Origin: JBNKZU01 sp050301795 | GTDB taxonomy: Bacteria; Pseudomonadota; Gammaproteobacteria; Thiohalomonadales; Thiohalomonadaceae | Direction of reading: 5' to 3' | NCBI GenBank assembly: GCA_050301795.1 | Contig: JBNKZU010000007.1 | Location: 11,646-75,645 of the forward strand | DNA: 64,000 bases | Shown: positions 26,786 through 34,318 of the stretch, in pieces | Position numbering within the stretch: the first letter of the stretch is position 1 | Layout: every line of letters starts with the position of its first letter | The notes under the pieces: generated by a model | Told to the model about the DNA's origin: nothing | The model's database searches: none | What the model saw: the letters and a program-made list of their open reading frames with translations, nothing else | Translations under genes and position numbers: made by a program

Positions 26786-27490
26786 ATGAGTATGAAAAGA
26801 GAGATTTCGGTTTACCGTTACAACCCAGAAGATAACCAGTCGCCCTATATGCAGACCTTCTCTATTGAGGTTGAGCGCGGGATGATGATTCGTGATGCAC
26901 TGATTGCGATACAGGATCAGGATGAATCGTTCGCATTTCGCCACTCTTGCGGTGAAGGGGTTTGTGGCTCGGATGGTGTCAATATCAACGGGCTTAATAA
27001 ACTGGCCTGTGTTACCAAGGTTTCAGATTATAAAGGCAAGATCGCGATCCGGCCTTTTCCCGGACGGCCGGTGATCCGCGATCTTGTGGTTGATATGAGC
27101 CAGTTCTATGCTCAGTATGAACGAGTGGATCCTTGGCTGAAGCGAAGAGAGAAGTTACCTGAGCAGGAGATCCTGCAATCCCCCAAGGATCGGGACAAGC
27201 TTGATGGACTCTATGAGTGCATTATGTGTGGCTGTTGCTCCACATCGTGCCCATCGTTTTGGTGGAACCCGGATAAATTCCTAGGACCTCAGGCACTATT
27301 AACTGCTGCACGCTATGTTGCTGACAGTCGCGATCAGGATAAAGAAGCACGACTTGACGCCCTTGACGGCCCTTTCAAGCTCTTTCGCTGTCACACCATT
27401 ATGAGTTGTGTTGAGGTTTGTCCGAAAGGTTTGAACCCAACAAAGGCCATCGGTTTCTTAAAAGCCGAGATGCTCAAAGGGGCTGTTTAA
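26786..27490 (+). CDS. sdhB: Succinate dehydrogenase iron-sulfur subunit
   Basis: 234 residues. It carries electrons from FAD to quinone through three clusters. The 2Fe-2S site is Cys55, Cys60, Asp63 and Cys75 (SCGEGVCGSDGVNINGL), the same Cys-Cys-Asp-Cys set as E. coli. The 4Fe-4S motif is CIMCGCCSTSCP and the 3Fe-4S motif is CHTIMSCVEVCPKGLNP, which also supplies a ligand to the first. It follows sdhA by 14 bases and its stop overlaps the sdhE start (TAATG). Confidence 0.97.
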   Translation: MSMKREISVYRYNPEDNQSPYMQTFSIEVERGMMIRDALIAIQDQDESFAFRHSCGEGVCGSDGVNINGLNKLACVTKVSDYKGKIAIRPFPGRPVIRDLVVDMSQFYAQYERVDPWLKRREKLPEQEILQSPKDRDKLDGLYECIMCGCCSTSCPSFWWNPDKFLGPQALLTAARYVADSRDQDKEARLDALDGPFKLFRCHTIMSCVEVCPKGLNPTKAIGFLKAEMLKGAV

Positions 27491-27795
27491 TGTCAGAACA
27501 TGGCTTAAACGAACTCGATAAGCCGTTGCATGTGGTGAAGATCGATCCAAATCAACTCCCAGAGATAGAGTATCTTCGATGGCAATGTCGTCGAGGCCTA
27601 TTAGAGTTGGACTTTCTGCTTGAATACTTTCTTGAGCACAGCTACTCGACCTTGGTTCCTGAGTTAAAAACCGCGTTTGTGACGCTATTAAGCTATCCTG
27701 ATCCACTCATTCATGAATGGGTTAATGGTATTTCAGAGCCGGAACCCATTCATCTCAACACCATCATTAAGCTCATTCGCGCACAGCGGATTTAA
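27490..27795 (+). CDS. sdhE: Succinate dehydrogenase flavinylation/assembly factor
   Basis: 101 residues, YgfY/Sdh5 family. It binds SdhA and promotes covalent attachment of FAD. The conserved RGxxE motif appears as RRGLLELD after LRWQC. ATG 27490 overlaps the sdhB stop. The longer frame beginning at 27418 reads through sdhB and has no ribosome site. Its place directly after sdhB makes the operon sdhCDAB-sdhE; gltA or sucA are not next, unlike the enteric layout. Confidence 0.93.
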   Translation: MSEHGLNELDKPLHVVKIDPNQLPEIEYLRWQCRRGLLELDFLLEYFLEHSYSTLVPELKTAFVTLLSYPDPLIHEWVNGISEPEPIHLNTIIKLIRAQRI

Positions 27796-27824
27796 TTCCA
27801 CAATAAAACCAAAAAGGTGTGGAA
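27796..27824 (+). terminator. Weak hairpin after sdhE
   Basis: TTCCACA (27796-27802) and TGTGGAA (27818-27824) can pair around a 15-base A-rich loop right after the sdhE stop. There is no T-run, so it may only be a weak terminator. Confidence 0.3.
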
Positions 27825-27892
27825 ATCGACATCAGTGCCCATAGATTATTATCATCAGATCAGATAAAGCACAGATGATATAAACCCTGAAT

Positions 27893-28948
27893 ATGAAAAC
27901 AGTTCGTATTGCACTACTCTCTATTCTGCTAATCCTAACCGGGTGTGCCTCAATGGCAGCAGATAATCGATTAAAATCGAACCATTTTAATGAGGGTAAA
28001 TTCAAGAATCTTGAACAGATGGAGTCGCGCTCATTTTTCGATTTCCTTAAAGCGAGGATGGGTGCAACGTATGCCGACTGGCCAGATTGGGTTGAGAGTG
28101 ATTACGGCCAAAAGCCGGTCGATAGCACGGAACAGGGTAAGATCATCATTACTCATATCAATCACTCAACGGTATTAATACAAACGGGTGGATATAATAT
28201 TCTAACCGACCCCATCTACTCAGACCGCGCAAGCCCGATCTCGTTTGCAGGACCAAAACGTGTGAGAAACCCCGGAATTCGCTTTGAAGATCTTCCAAGG
28301 ATTGACGCAATCATCATTAGCCATGATCACTACGACCATCTTGATCTTCCCACCATTAATCGATTAATCGAACGCGATCATCCCAAAATCTATTTGGGAT
28401 TAGGGGTTGCCGCAAGGCTCGATACTCAACAGAACATCGTCGAACTCGATTGGTGGGAAACATCAGAGCTGTCAGATAACCTCAAAATCCATTTTGTTCC
28501 AGTACAGCACTTCTCTGGGCGTACACTGTTTGATCGAATGTCCACGTTGTGGGGTGGGTATGTGCTGGAGATTAATCACCACAAGATCTATTTCGGTGGT
28601 GATAGTGGCTATGGTGGACACTATACAAAAACCTATCAAAGATATGGTGCCATGGATTTGGCCATTATTCCGATGGGTGGCTATGAGCCGCACGACTTTA
28701 TGGGGCCAGTACACATGAACCCAAAAGAGGCAGTACAGGCGCACCGTGACCTGCACTCGAACAAATCGATCGGCATTCACTTTGGAACCTTTCAACTGAC
28801 CGCAGAGCCGATCGATGAGCCACAAGAGCTGTTGATAAGAGAGCTTGCCGATGCAGGGTTAAATCCAGATGTGTTTATTACCCTCAAGTTTGGGGAACCG
28901 TTCATCTACCGACCGGCAGAGCGCCTGGAGAAGGCCGCACATGAGTAG
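27893..28948 (+). CDS. Lipoprotein metallo-beta-lactamase-fold hydrolase (NAPE-PLD/RomA-like)
   Basis: 351 residues. A lipoprotein signal (LLILTGC, Cys18 as lipidation site) targets it to the envelope. The fold shows the zinc motif HxHxDH at His144, His146, Asp148 and His149 (SHDHYDHL), plus FVPVQHFSGRT, YFGGDSGYGGHY and IHFGTFQL, which supply the remaining metal ligands. The pattern HSTVLIQTGGYNILTDPIYSD and PKRVRNPG is that of the subgroup including NAPE-PLD phosphodiesterase and the RomA proteins. A phospholipid-type or phosphodiester substrate is possible but unproven. Its stop overlaps the next gene by 8 bases. Confidence 0.88.
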   Translation: MKTVRIALLSILLILTGCASMAADNRLKSNHFNEGKFKNLEQMESRSFFDFLKARMGATYADWPDWVESDYGQKPVDSTEQGKIIITHINHSTVLIQTGGYNILTDPIYSDRASPISFAGPKRVRNPGIRFEDLPRIDAIIISHDHYDHLDLPTINRLIERDHPKIYLGLGVAARLDTQQNIVELDWWETSELSDNLKIHFVPVQHFSGRTLFDRMSTLWGGYVLEINHHKIYFGGDSGYGGHYTKTYQRYGAMDLAIIPMGGYEPHDFMGPVHMNPKEAVQAHRDLHSNKSIGIHFGTFQLTAEPIDEPQELLIRELADAGLNPDVFITLKFGEPFIYRPAERLEKAAHE

Positions 28949-29294
28949 GGCGCTGCTGTGGCTATGGCTGATTGTCGCTGCACCGCTAGCTATGGCGGAA
29001 GGTGTAGCGACGCAAGAGATCGAACACCTGCTGGGCTTTGTCGCGAGTTCATCGTGTAGTTTTATCCGCAATGGTAATCATTACAACGCGCAGGAGGCGC
29101 AGCAGCATATCCAGAAGAAGTATGACTACTTCCGCGATGAGATCAAAAGCGCGGAGGATTTCATCAAGTATGCGGCTACCAAAAGCGTGCTAAGCGGCAG
29201 ACGCTACAGCGTTGAGTGCCCGCGACAACCCACAGAAGAGACAGCGCAGTGGTTGCTCGATGAGCTCTCCCGCTATCGCCACGGCAATGAGTAG
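28941..29294 (+). CDS. DUF5329 family secreted protein
   Basis: 117 residues with a signal peptide (LLWLWLIVAAPLAMA). The mature part, IEHLLGFVASSSCSFIRNGNHYNAQEA, then HIQKKYDYF and IKYAATKSVLSGRRYSVECP, matches what I recall of DUF5329; two Cys could form a disulfide in the periplasm. Function is unknown. ATG 28941 lies inside the end of the metallohydrolase gene (8-base overlap), so the two are co-translated and may act on the same envelope process. Confidence 0.8.
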   Translation: MSRALLWLWLIVAAPLAMAEGVATQEIEHLLGFVASSSCSFIRNGNHYNAQEAQQHIQKKYDYFRDEIKSAEDFIKYAATKSVLSGRRYSVECPRQPTEETAQWLLDELSRYRHGNE

Positions 29295-29438
29295 CTCATC
29301 CGCAAGCTATCTGTCTCCCCATCTTCACCCCTAAAAAGTCTGTTTTACTCCACCCTCCAAGATCCAATCGTGATGGGTTGATTGCCATATCACCCCAGTT
29401 TCGCTGTTCAATTCGCCGCGATTTACATCACAAACAAT

Positions 29439-29457
29439 GTAAATGAGAATTATTTGC
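29439..29457. promoter_or_regulatory. Fur-like box 1 upstream of porin
   Basis: The 19 bases here match the Fur consensus GATAATGATAATCATTATC at 13 of 19 positions by hand alignment, including AAATGAGAAT. It lies about 80-95 bases before the porin start and is paired with a second box at 29494-29512. Confidence 0.55.
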
Positions 29458-29493
29458 ATATATAAATAGGCTCGTTTATAGTTCGCTCTAAAT

Positions 29494-29512
29494 GTAAATG
29501 ATTCTCAATAAC
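29494..29512. promoter_or_regulatory. Fur-like box 2 upstream of porin
   Basis: The 19 bases include the common Fur core AAATGATTCTCA and match the consensus at 13 of 19 positions by hand. It ends 22 bases before the porin start codon, a place where a bound repressor would block transcription. Two boxes in 75 bases make iron control likely. Confidence 0.65.
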
Positions 29513-29534
29513 TATTTATTATGCGGAGTTTAAA

Positions 29535-30671
29535 ATGCGTAAAATTGCCCCCCTTGTAACCCTGTTTCTGTTGGGTCTTCAACCCACTTATGCCGCCGAC
29601 AGCGATGAGATTGCAGCGCTAAAGCAGCAGTTAAAGCATGTTGAAGAGAGCCTCAATGCCACCATCGATTTTATTGAGAGCAACAGCGCCAACAAAAGCT
29701 CACAGACCACCATTGGTGGCTATGGAGAGCTGCACTACAACCAGCTACAGGATCAGAGTAGTGGAGGTGGCGATAAAAACCGCATTGACTTCCACCGCTT
29801 TGTGCTGATGTTTAACCACCAATTCACATCGAACATGCGTCTGGTCTCGGAGTTGGAGCTAGAGCACTCCATCGCAGGAGAGAGTCAACCCGGAGAGATC
29901 GAACTGGAGCAGGCCTATATCGAGTTCAGACTCAACGAGCAGCAGCAGCTATTAGCCGGGATCTTCCTTGTTCCCGTTGGGATGATGAATCAGTCGCATG
30001 AGCCGACACACTTCTATGGTGTTGAGCGCAACAGCGTTGAGAAGGAGATCATACCCACGACCTGGTGGGAGGGTGGCGTGCTCTACCATCAGCAGTTATC
30101 AACCGGACTTGATATCGATGTCGCGCTGCACTCGGGACTCAACAGTAGTAGCTGGAGTGTTCGCTCTGGTCGCCAAAAGGTTGCTGATGCCACCGCCAAT
30201 ACCCACGCTGTAACCGCCCGGCTTAATTGGCAGGTCGTTCCTGGGCTTGCCTTGGGGGTCGCCTTCAACCATCAGAGCGATCTGTCACAAGGGGCAATTA
30301 GCGGTGGGATTGCCGCTAATCTGCTGGAGAGCCATATCGACTATCAGCAAGGTGCGTTTGCGCTCAAGGCGCTCTATGCAAAGTGGGATATGGATGATAA
30401 CGGTGCAGCATCCGGCAGGCAGGAGCAGTTTGGCTGGTATGTCGAGCCAGCATACAAGTTAAGCTCAAGGTTGGGAGTGTTTGCCCGGCAGAGCGTTTGG
30501 GATAAGCAGGCGGCCGACAGCATCGATTCAGAGTATCAACGCACTACCATGGGCATCAACTTCTGGCCTCATGACGATGTGGTGTTGAAGGTCGACTATC
30601 AGGTTGAGGACAACCCTGTAGCGGCATCGGCCTATCGTGGAGTGAATCTGGGACTGGGGTATCAGTTCTAG
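29535..30671 (+). CDS. Outer-membrane porin, iron-regulated by context
   Basis: 378 residues: signal peptide ending TYAAD, a short coiled-coil (EIAALKQQLKHVEESLNATIDFIES), then a beta-barrel ending in a C-terminal aromatic residue (LGLGYQF), as outer-membrane barrels require. Segments such as IGGYGELHYNQL, DFHRFVLMFNHQF, LVSELELEHS and EIELEQAYIEFRL resemble the phosphate-selective porin O/P and general porin families. Two Fur-like boxes upstream indicate expression under iron shortage. It is not a TonB receptor (no plug domain). The substrate is unknown. Strong terminators follow. Confidence 0.82.
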   Translation: MRKIAPLVTLFLLGLQPTYAADSDEIAALKQQLKHVEESLNATIDFIESNSANKSSQTTIGGYGELHYNQLQDQSSGGGDKNRIDFHRFVLMFNHQFTSNMRLVSELELEHSIAGESQPGEIELEQAYIEFRLNEQQQLLAGIFLVPVGMMNQSHEPTHFYGVERNSVEKEIIPTTWWEGGVLYHQQLSTGLDIDVALHSGLNSSSWSVRSGRQKVADATANTHAVTARLNWQVVPGLALGVAFNHQSDLSQGAISGGIAANLLESHIDYQQGAFALKALYAKWDMDDNGAASGRQEQFGWYVEPAYKLSSRLGVFARQSVWDKQAADSIDSEYQRTTMGINFWPHDDVVLKVDYQVEDNPVAASAYRGVNLGLGYQF

Positions 30672-30682
30672 GCGTTTTTTAC

Positions 30683-30714
30683 AGCAAGAAGCCCCCTAAT
30701 CTTCTTGCTTTTTT
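30683..30714 (+). terminator. Rho-independent terminator after porin
   Basis: Stem AGCAAGAAG / CTTCTTGCT (9 pairs, 9-base loop) is followed by a run of T to 30714. It starts 11 bases after the porin stop. Confidence 0.85.
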
Positions 30715-30725
30715 CCCGTTAGGGA

Positions 30726-30755
30726 GGGGGAGGCCCCAATCCTCCCCCCTTTTTT
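30726..30755 (+). terminator. Second terminator, directly before the FMN-binding gene
   Basis: Stem GGGGGAGG / CCTCCCCC with loop CCCCAAT, followed by six T from 30750. It ends 10 bases before the ATG at 30766, leaving no room for a promoter after it, so it probably acts as an attenuator for the two following genes. Confidence 0.8.
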
Positions 30756-30765
30756 AGAGAATTCG

Positions 30766-31281
30766 ATGAAAACGATGAGACTCTTGATGCTGTTATTGAT
30801 CCTCCCGCACTCGGCAATGGCGTCGATGCAGGAGAGGGTGGAGGCACTGCTGCAACAGACCTACGGTGACGCCACGCCTGCCGTGAACAGCTTTATGATC
30901 ACCAACGAGATCAAAGAGGGGTATCAGCGCATCATGCAGTCACCCCCACACCGCCTGAGGCAGCGTTATTGGTTTGATGGCAGTCGTGCGATTTTTGTGG
31001 TTGATGCCCTCGGCAAGGAGCGATTGATTACTGCGGCCTTTATTGTCGATAACGGCGTCATTCGCTCAACCGAGGTTATCGCCTTTCGTGAGCACAGAGG
31101 CGGCGAGATTCAACAACCGTTCTTTACCAGGCAGTTTTCCGGCCTCGGATTGAATAGCCGAGGGGCGCTAGAGCAGGAGATTGATGGTATTTCAGGCGCG
31201 ACCCTCTCAGTCAGAGCGATGACGCGCATGGCAACGCTGGTGCTCTACTACTACAAACTGATAACCGGTGAGCCGAGATGA
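30766..31281 (+). CDS. Secreted FMN-binding (flavinylated) protein
   Basis: 171 residues, signal peptide (LLMLLLILPHSAMA). It contains the FMN_bind domain of NqrC, RnfG and NosR: DGISGAT at 140-146, in which Thr146 is the site where the transferase ApbE attaches FMN through phosphoester. The domain covers nearly all the mature protein. With the next gene (PepSY-type membrane protein, 4-base overlap) it forms a minimal extracytosolic flavin electron-transfer pair as described for ApbE-dependent systems. Placement behind a Fur-boxed porin suggests a role in iron reduction or uptake; that is inferred. No apbE is in the window. Confidence 0.85.
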   Translation: MKTMRLLMLLLILPHSAMASMQERVEALLQQTYGDATPAVNSFMITNEIKEGYQRIMQSPPHRLRQRYWFDGSRAIFVVDALGKERLITAAFIVDNGVIRSTEVIAFREHRGGEIQQPFFTRQFSGLGLNSRGALEQEIDGISGATLSVRAMTRMATLVLYYYKLITGEPR

Positions 31282-32036
31282 GATGGATACGCTTTCGCTA
31301 CCGACTGCTTCAGCTTCACCGAACCCTCGGGGTTTCGGCGCTGATTTTTATTGTGATAATGGCCATTAGCGGCCATCTCCTCAATCGCAGCCAGCTTTAC
31401 GGGCTGGATCAGATCGCGGTGACACATCGCGCTTTACAGCAACTGGCCGGATTAGCAACACCACAAGCGATCCAGTTCCTTAATGCCGACGGCAGCAGGA
31501 TCATCATTATCAATAACGAGCTGTTCTTGAATGATCACTTCGTCGATCCCGCCATTGGCGGTGTGATTGGCGCGCTCAAGCTGGGAGGATCAATCTATCT
31601 GGCATCCATTGATAGTCTGGTTGAGATCAATCAAGGTGGGGTTATTGTAAACAGCATAGATAGTCTTGGTGGTTTGCCCGGACGGTTAGAGCGTATCGGC
31701 GTTGATGAGCATCAGCGACTGGTGATCAACTGCTTGGACGGCTTCTGTATAGCTGATAACGATCTGCTTGATAGCTGGTCTGTTTGGGATGGTCAGCAGG
31801 TCATCTGGTCTCAGTCACAAAGGGGCATTGATGTGGACACTGAGCGTGCAGTTGCGCGCTATCTTGGCAGGGCATTGTCACTGGAGCGGTTGATGCTGGA
31901 GATCCACAGTGGTCGGCTCTTTGGTGGTTGGGGAGTGATGCTCGCTGACCTAGTAGCGTTTGTGTTGCTCTTTGGCGGCCTTAGCGGTGGCTATCTGTGG
32001 CTCTACCGAATCAGACAGAAGGGAAGGGGTCGTTAG
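31278..32036 (+). CDS. PepSY-associated membrane protein, likely flavin reductase partner
   Basis: 252 residues with an N-terminal membrane helix (LHRTLGVSALIFIVIMAISGHLLNRS) and a C-terminal one (LADLVAFVLLFGGLSGGYLWLYR), a large periplasmic loop between. The opening LHRTLGV and the closing SGGYLWLYR are typical of PepSY-associated TM proteins. His residues in both helices could ligate heme. It overlaps the FMN-binding gene by 4 bases and probably passes electrons across the membrane to its flavin. It converges with fur, overlapping it by 4 bases. Confidence 0.75.
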   Translation: MRWIRFRYRLLQLHRTLGVSALIFIVIMAISGHLLNRSQLYGLDQIAVTHRALQQLAGLATPQAIQFLNADGSRIIIINNELFLNDHFVDPAIGGVIGALKLGGSIYLASIDSLVEINQGGVIVNSIDSLGGLPGRLERIGVDEHQRLVINCLDGFCIADNDLLDSWSVWDGQQVIWSQSQRGIDVDTERAVARYLGRALSLERLMLEIHSGRLFGGWGVMLADLVAFVLLFGGLSGGYLWLYRIRQKGRGR

Positions 32037-32455
32037 CCCTTTTGACACGCCTTGCACAGGCCGTAGATCTGTAGCGAGTGGTCGGTGATCTCAAACCCCC
32101 GCTGCTGGGCGATAAGCTGTTGGCGCTCCTCAATGGTTGGGTCGACAAACTCCTCAATCGCTCCGCATTTGATACAGAGCAGATGATCGTGGTGTTTGTC
32201 TGGCACCAGTTCATAAACCGCATAATCCCCATCGAAACGATGACGAACAAGCAGCCCGGAGCTTTCGAACTGACTAAGCGTCCGATAGATGCTGGCGAGC
32301 GCTATATCGTTTCCCTGATCGCGCAGCGTGCGATAGATATCATCAACCGAGAAGTGGCGCTGCTCACTGCTCTCAAAAAGCTCCAGAATCTTGCTTCTGG
32401 CATTGGTGATCTTCAGACCTGCGTCTTTAAGCTCCTGTCGAATCACTGCATACAC
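32033..32455 (-). CDS. fur: Fur family metal-responsive repressor
   Basis: 140 residues with the Fur fold. The N-terminal winged helix has KITNARSKILELFESS and ALASIYRTLSQFESSGLL; the metal region has HHDHLLCIKCGAIEEF; structural zinc pairs are Cys94-Cys97 and Cys134-Cys137. AAGGGTG precedes ATG 32455. It is shorter than enteric Fur by a few residues but the wording fits Fur more than Zur or PerR; a second paralogue elsewhere cannot be excluded. Its place beside the Fur-boxed porin and flavin genes supports iron as the signal. Confidence 0.88.
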   Translation of the reverse strand: MYAVIRQELKDAGLKITNARSKILELFESSEQRHFSVDDIYRTLRDQGNDIALASIYRTLSQFESSGLLVRHRFDGDYAVYELVPDKHHDHLLCIKCGAIEEFVDPTIEERQQLIAQQRGFEITDHSLQIYGLCKACQKG

Positions 32456-32651
32456 CCTTATTCAATTCATTGTGTCGATCATACTACTTTATCATTGCGA
32501 CGTAGCCAATGCCGAACAGTGGTAACCGAGCTCTGCAATCATACCGGGCGCTAATGTAACAGAGAGCAGATACGGTATTAAGGGTCGAAGGGCTGTTTAT
32601 CTGCTATTGGCGGCATAGTTCGTCGCCGGAGCAGTGCGGGTCTGTCTGCTG

Positions 32652-32903
32652 TCAGTTATTTACAGCCCCTTTTTGAATAATATATTCATAGACCTCATTT
32701 AATTCGCAGCTTTCAAGCAGATCGTTGCCTGTCTGTTTGCAGAACGCTTCAATATCCTTAATCGAGCCAGGGTCGGTCGCATGAACCCTGATGACATCTC
32801 CGATGTTGATCGTCGTTAAGGTCTGCTTGATTCGCATTATGGGAAGCGGACAATTCAGCCCGCGCGCATCGATATGTTTAACAATGGTATAGGTCATATT
32901 CAT
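32652..32903 (-). CDS. tusA: TusA-like sulfur carrier protein
   Basis: About 83 residues. The signature DARGLNCPLPIMRIKQTL holds the Cys that carries sulfur as persulfide, and DPGSIKDIEAFCKQTGN follows, both classic for TusA/SirA-like proteins. TusA passes sulfur to tRNA modification, or in sulfur oxidisers to Dsr and Hdr enzymes. It follows a DsrE-like gene at once. GTG 32909, ATG 32903 and ATG 32897 are all possible starts; no ribosome site decides, and translation is probably coupled to the gene above. The TusA-DsrE pairing matches gene sets of sulfur-oxidising bacteria, so a sulfur-trafficking role is likely. Confidence 0.88.
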   Translation of the reverse strand: MNMTYTIVKHIDARGLNCPLPIMRIKQTLTTINIGDVIRVHATDPGSIKDIEAFCKQTGNDLLESCELNEVYEYIIQKGAVNN

Positions 32904-32909
32904 TTTCAC

Positions 32910-33479
32910 TTATGAGATAAAATAGGCAGTACGCGCATTGAGAGCATCCCCAAACATGGCGGCCACACCACAGACATCAACAGGCACGACCCACTCGTCA
33001 TCATCAAAACCCATTAATCCTAAAGAAGGCGCACATACCTGAAACCGGATATCAGACTCTACCGCAAGCTCGATCTGTTCCTCAAGTGGTGACATCTCTC
33101 CTTTCATCATGTAGTTAAAGAACTTTCTGCCAAGTCCACCGAAGGCCATTTTTGATGGCGCCAGATCCTTACTGCTACCCGGCAGCATCAGGTTGATCAG
33201 CTTATGGGTAAATTTTTTGCCTTTCAGCTTTCTCCCTTTCTTGATCACAGAGCATCCCCAGAAGGTAAAGAACATTGAGACCTCCATTCCCATCGCGGCT
33301 GCGCCGTTTGCCATCATAAAGGCGGCCATCGCCTTATCAAAATCACCCGATAACAGAATAATTGAAACCTTATTATCCGGCACACGCCCCCTGATGCTCT
33401 GCATCTCGTTTTCCAGATGGGTAATGCGTTCCAGAAGGCTCTGTTCCTGACTCTCTTTTATCTCGACTACACTATTCAT
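32910..33479 (-). CDS. DsrE/DsrF-like (DsrE2-type) sulfur transfer protein
   Basis: 189 residues. It opens with a short coiled coil (LLERITHLENEMQSI) and continues with the DsrE fold: VSIILLSGDFDKAMAAFMMANGAAAMGMEVSMFFTFWGC, and CAPSLGLMG near the end. Cys in FWGC and CAPS are likely sulfur-carrying residues. The length and the GxxxKxxFFFWGxxxI pattern fit the membrane-associated DsrE2 group found with TusA. ATG 33479 is chosen since AAGGGG is 9 bases upstream. tusA follows directly. A MarR gene is divergent. Confidence 0.85.
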   Translation of the reverse strand: MNSVVEIKESQEQSLLERITHLENEMQSIRGRVPDNKVSIILLSGDFDKAMAAFMMANGAAAMGMEVSMFFTFWGCSVIKKGRKLKGKKFTHKLINLMLPGSSKDLAPSKMAFGGLGRKFFNYMMKGEMSPLEEQIELAVESDIRFQVCAPSLGLMGFDDDEWVVPVDVCGVAAMFGDALNARTAYFIS

Positions 33480-33558
33480 AACTGCATGCCCCTTGTTATA
33501 CATGACTGTTTCAGTAATTATTAAAATAGTGATAGGCCATGAGCGCCAATCAAAAGAT

Positions 33559-33579
33559 TTAGTTAGTCGCTCTAACTAA
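33559..33579. promoter_or_regulatory. Palindromic operator candidate between dsrE2 and marR
   Basis: Arms TTAGTTAG (33559-33566) and CTAACTAA (33572-33579) are perfect inverse complements around a 5-base spacer. It lies 26 bases before the MarR start and about 80 bases before the dsrE2 start, so one bound dimer could control both directions. MarR-family dimers use palindromes of this size. Confidence 0.65.
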
Positions 33580-33605
33580 CATTAACAACACGTAAAGAAG
33601 CAAAG

Positions 33606-34016
33606 ATGCAACTCAATGTCAGTGACCTTTTAAGAGCATTACAGATTCTGGAGAGAAACGTCTCCATTACGTTAATGTATTCTGGTCTGAGGATTCCTCA
33701 GTTCCGTCTGCTGTCACTGCTGCAAGAGCAGGGCGAGTTAACTGTGACAGAGGTCAGTAACCTGTTAAACATCACCCGTGCCACAGCCAGTGTGCAGACT
33801 AATGAGTTGATTAAGTCGGGGATTATTGCCGTTGTTGAGAATGAACAGGACAGACGCTCATTTCACCTTCACATTACTGAACTGGGAATTAACAAGCTCC
33901 ATGTTGCAAAAAGTGACCTATCGGTGATGCAGCAGAAATTTAACCGTCACTACTCTGATGAGACGATAGCAGCGTTAAATAAATTCGCTACCGATATGTT
34001 GGGTAGACATAAATAA
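33606..34016 (+). CDS. MarR family transcriptional regulator
   Basis: 136 residues with a winged helix-turn-helix of the MarR type: PQFRLLSLLQEQGELTVTEVSNLLNITRATASVQTNELIKSGII, then the wing VENEQDRRSFHLHITELGIN with the conserved DRRS. It presumably binds the palindrome 26 bases upstream and controls itself and the divergent dsrE2-tusA genes. It has no Cys, so a direct sulfide or persulfide switch by Cys is unlikely; a small ligand is more probable. Confidence 0.9.
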   Translation: MQLNVSDLLRALQILERNVSITLMYSGLRIPQFRLLSLLQEQGELTVTEVSNLLNITRATASVQTNELIKSGIIAVVENEQDRRSFHLHITELGINKLHVAKSDLSVMQQKFNRHYSDETIAALNKFATDMLGRHK

Positions 34017-34318
34017 CAGGCGGTGGACGGCAACAATACATTCACAAAGCCAGAGTTATATCTACAGCATCGTTCCAGTAGATAGCCGTAATACCACACT
34101 GATTGCTGGAGTTAGTTTCTTTAACCGATGGCGGTACAGAGCCTCGCTTCTGATAACGTAAATCTCTCTGTTTTGGATCATTTCACTGCTGTGGCACAAC
34201 ACACTTCACATCGGGTCGACATATGTATGTGATCCAATCGGGTGAGTCGGAATGTTATCAGGTGTAGATAGAGACAGGCCGCCCGGTGATGACATGCCGG
34301 ACGACCATGATTATATCT
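34017..34318. other. Intergenic region, no feature seen
   Basis: About 300 bases between the convergent MarR and RND genes. I see no supported ORF, no strong hairpin with a T-run and no repeat in it. Confidence 0.5.

Noticed and set aside
34241..34318. Inverted repeat near CCCGG / CCGG before the RND gene end
   Set aside because: Stem too short and imperfect, no T-run.
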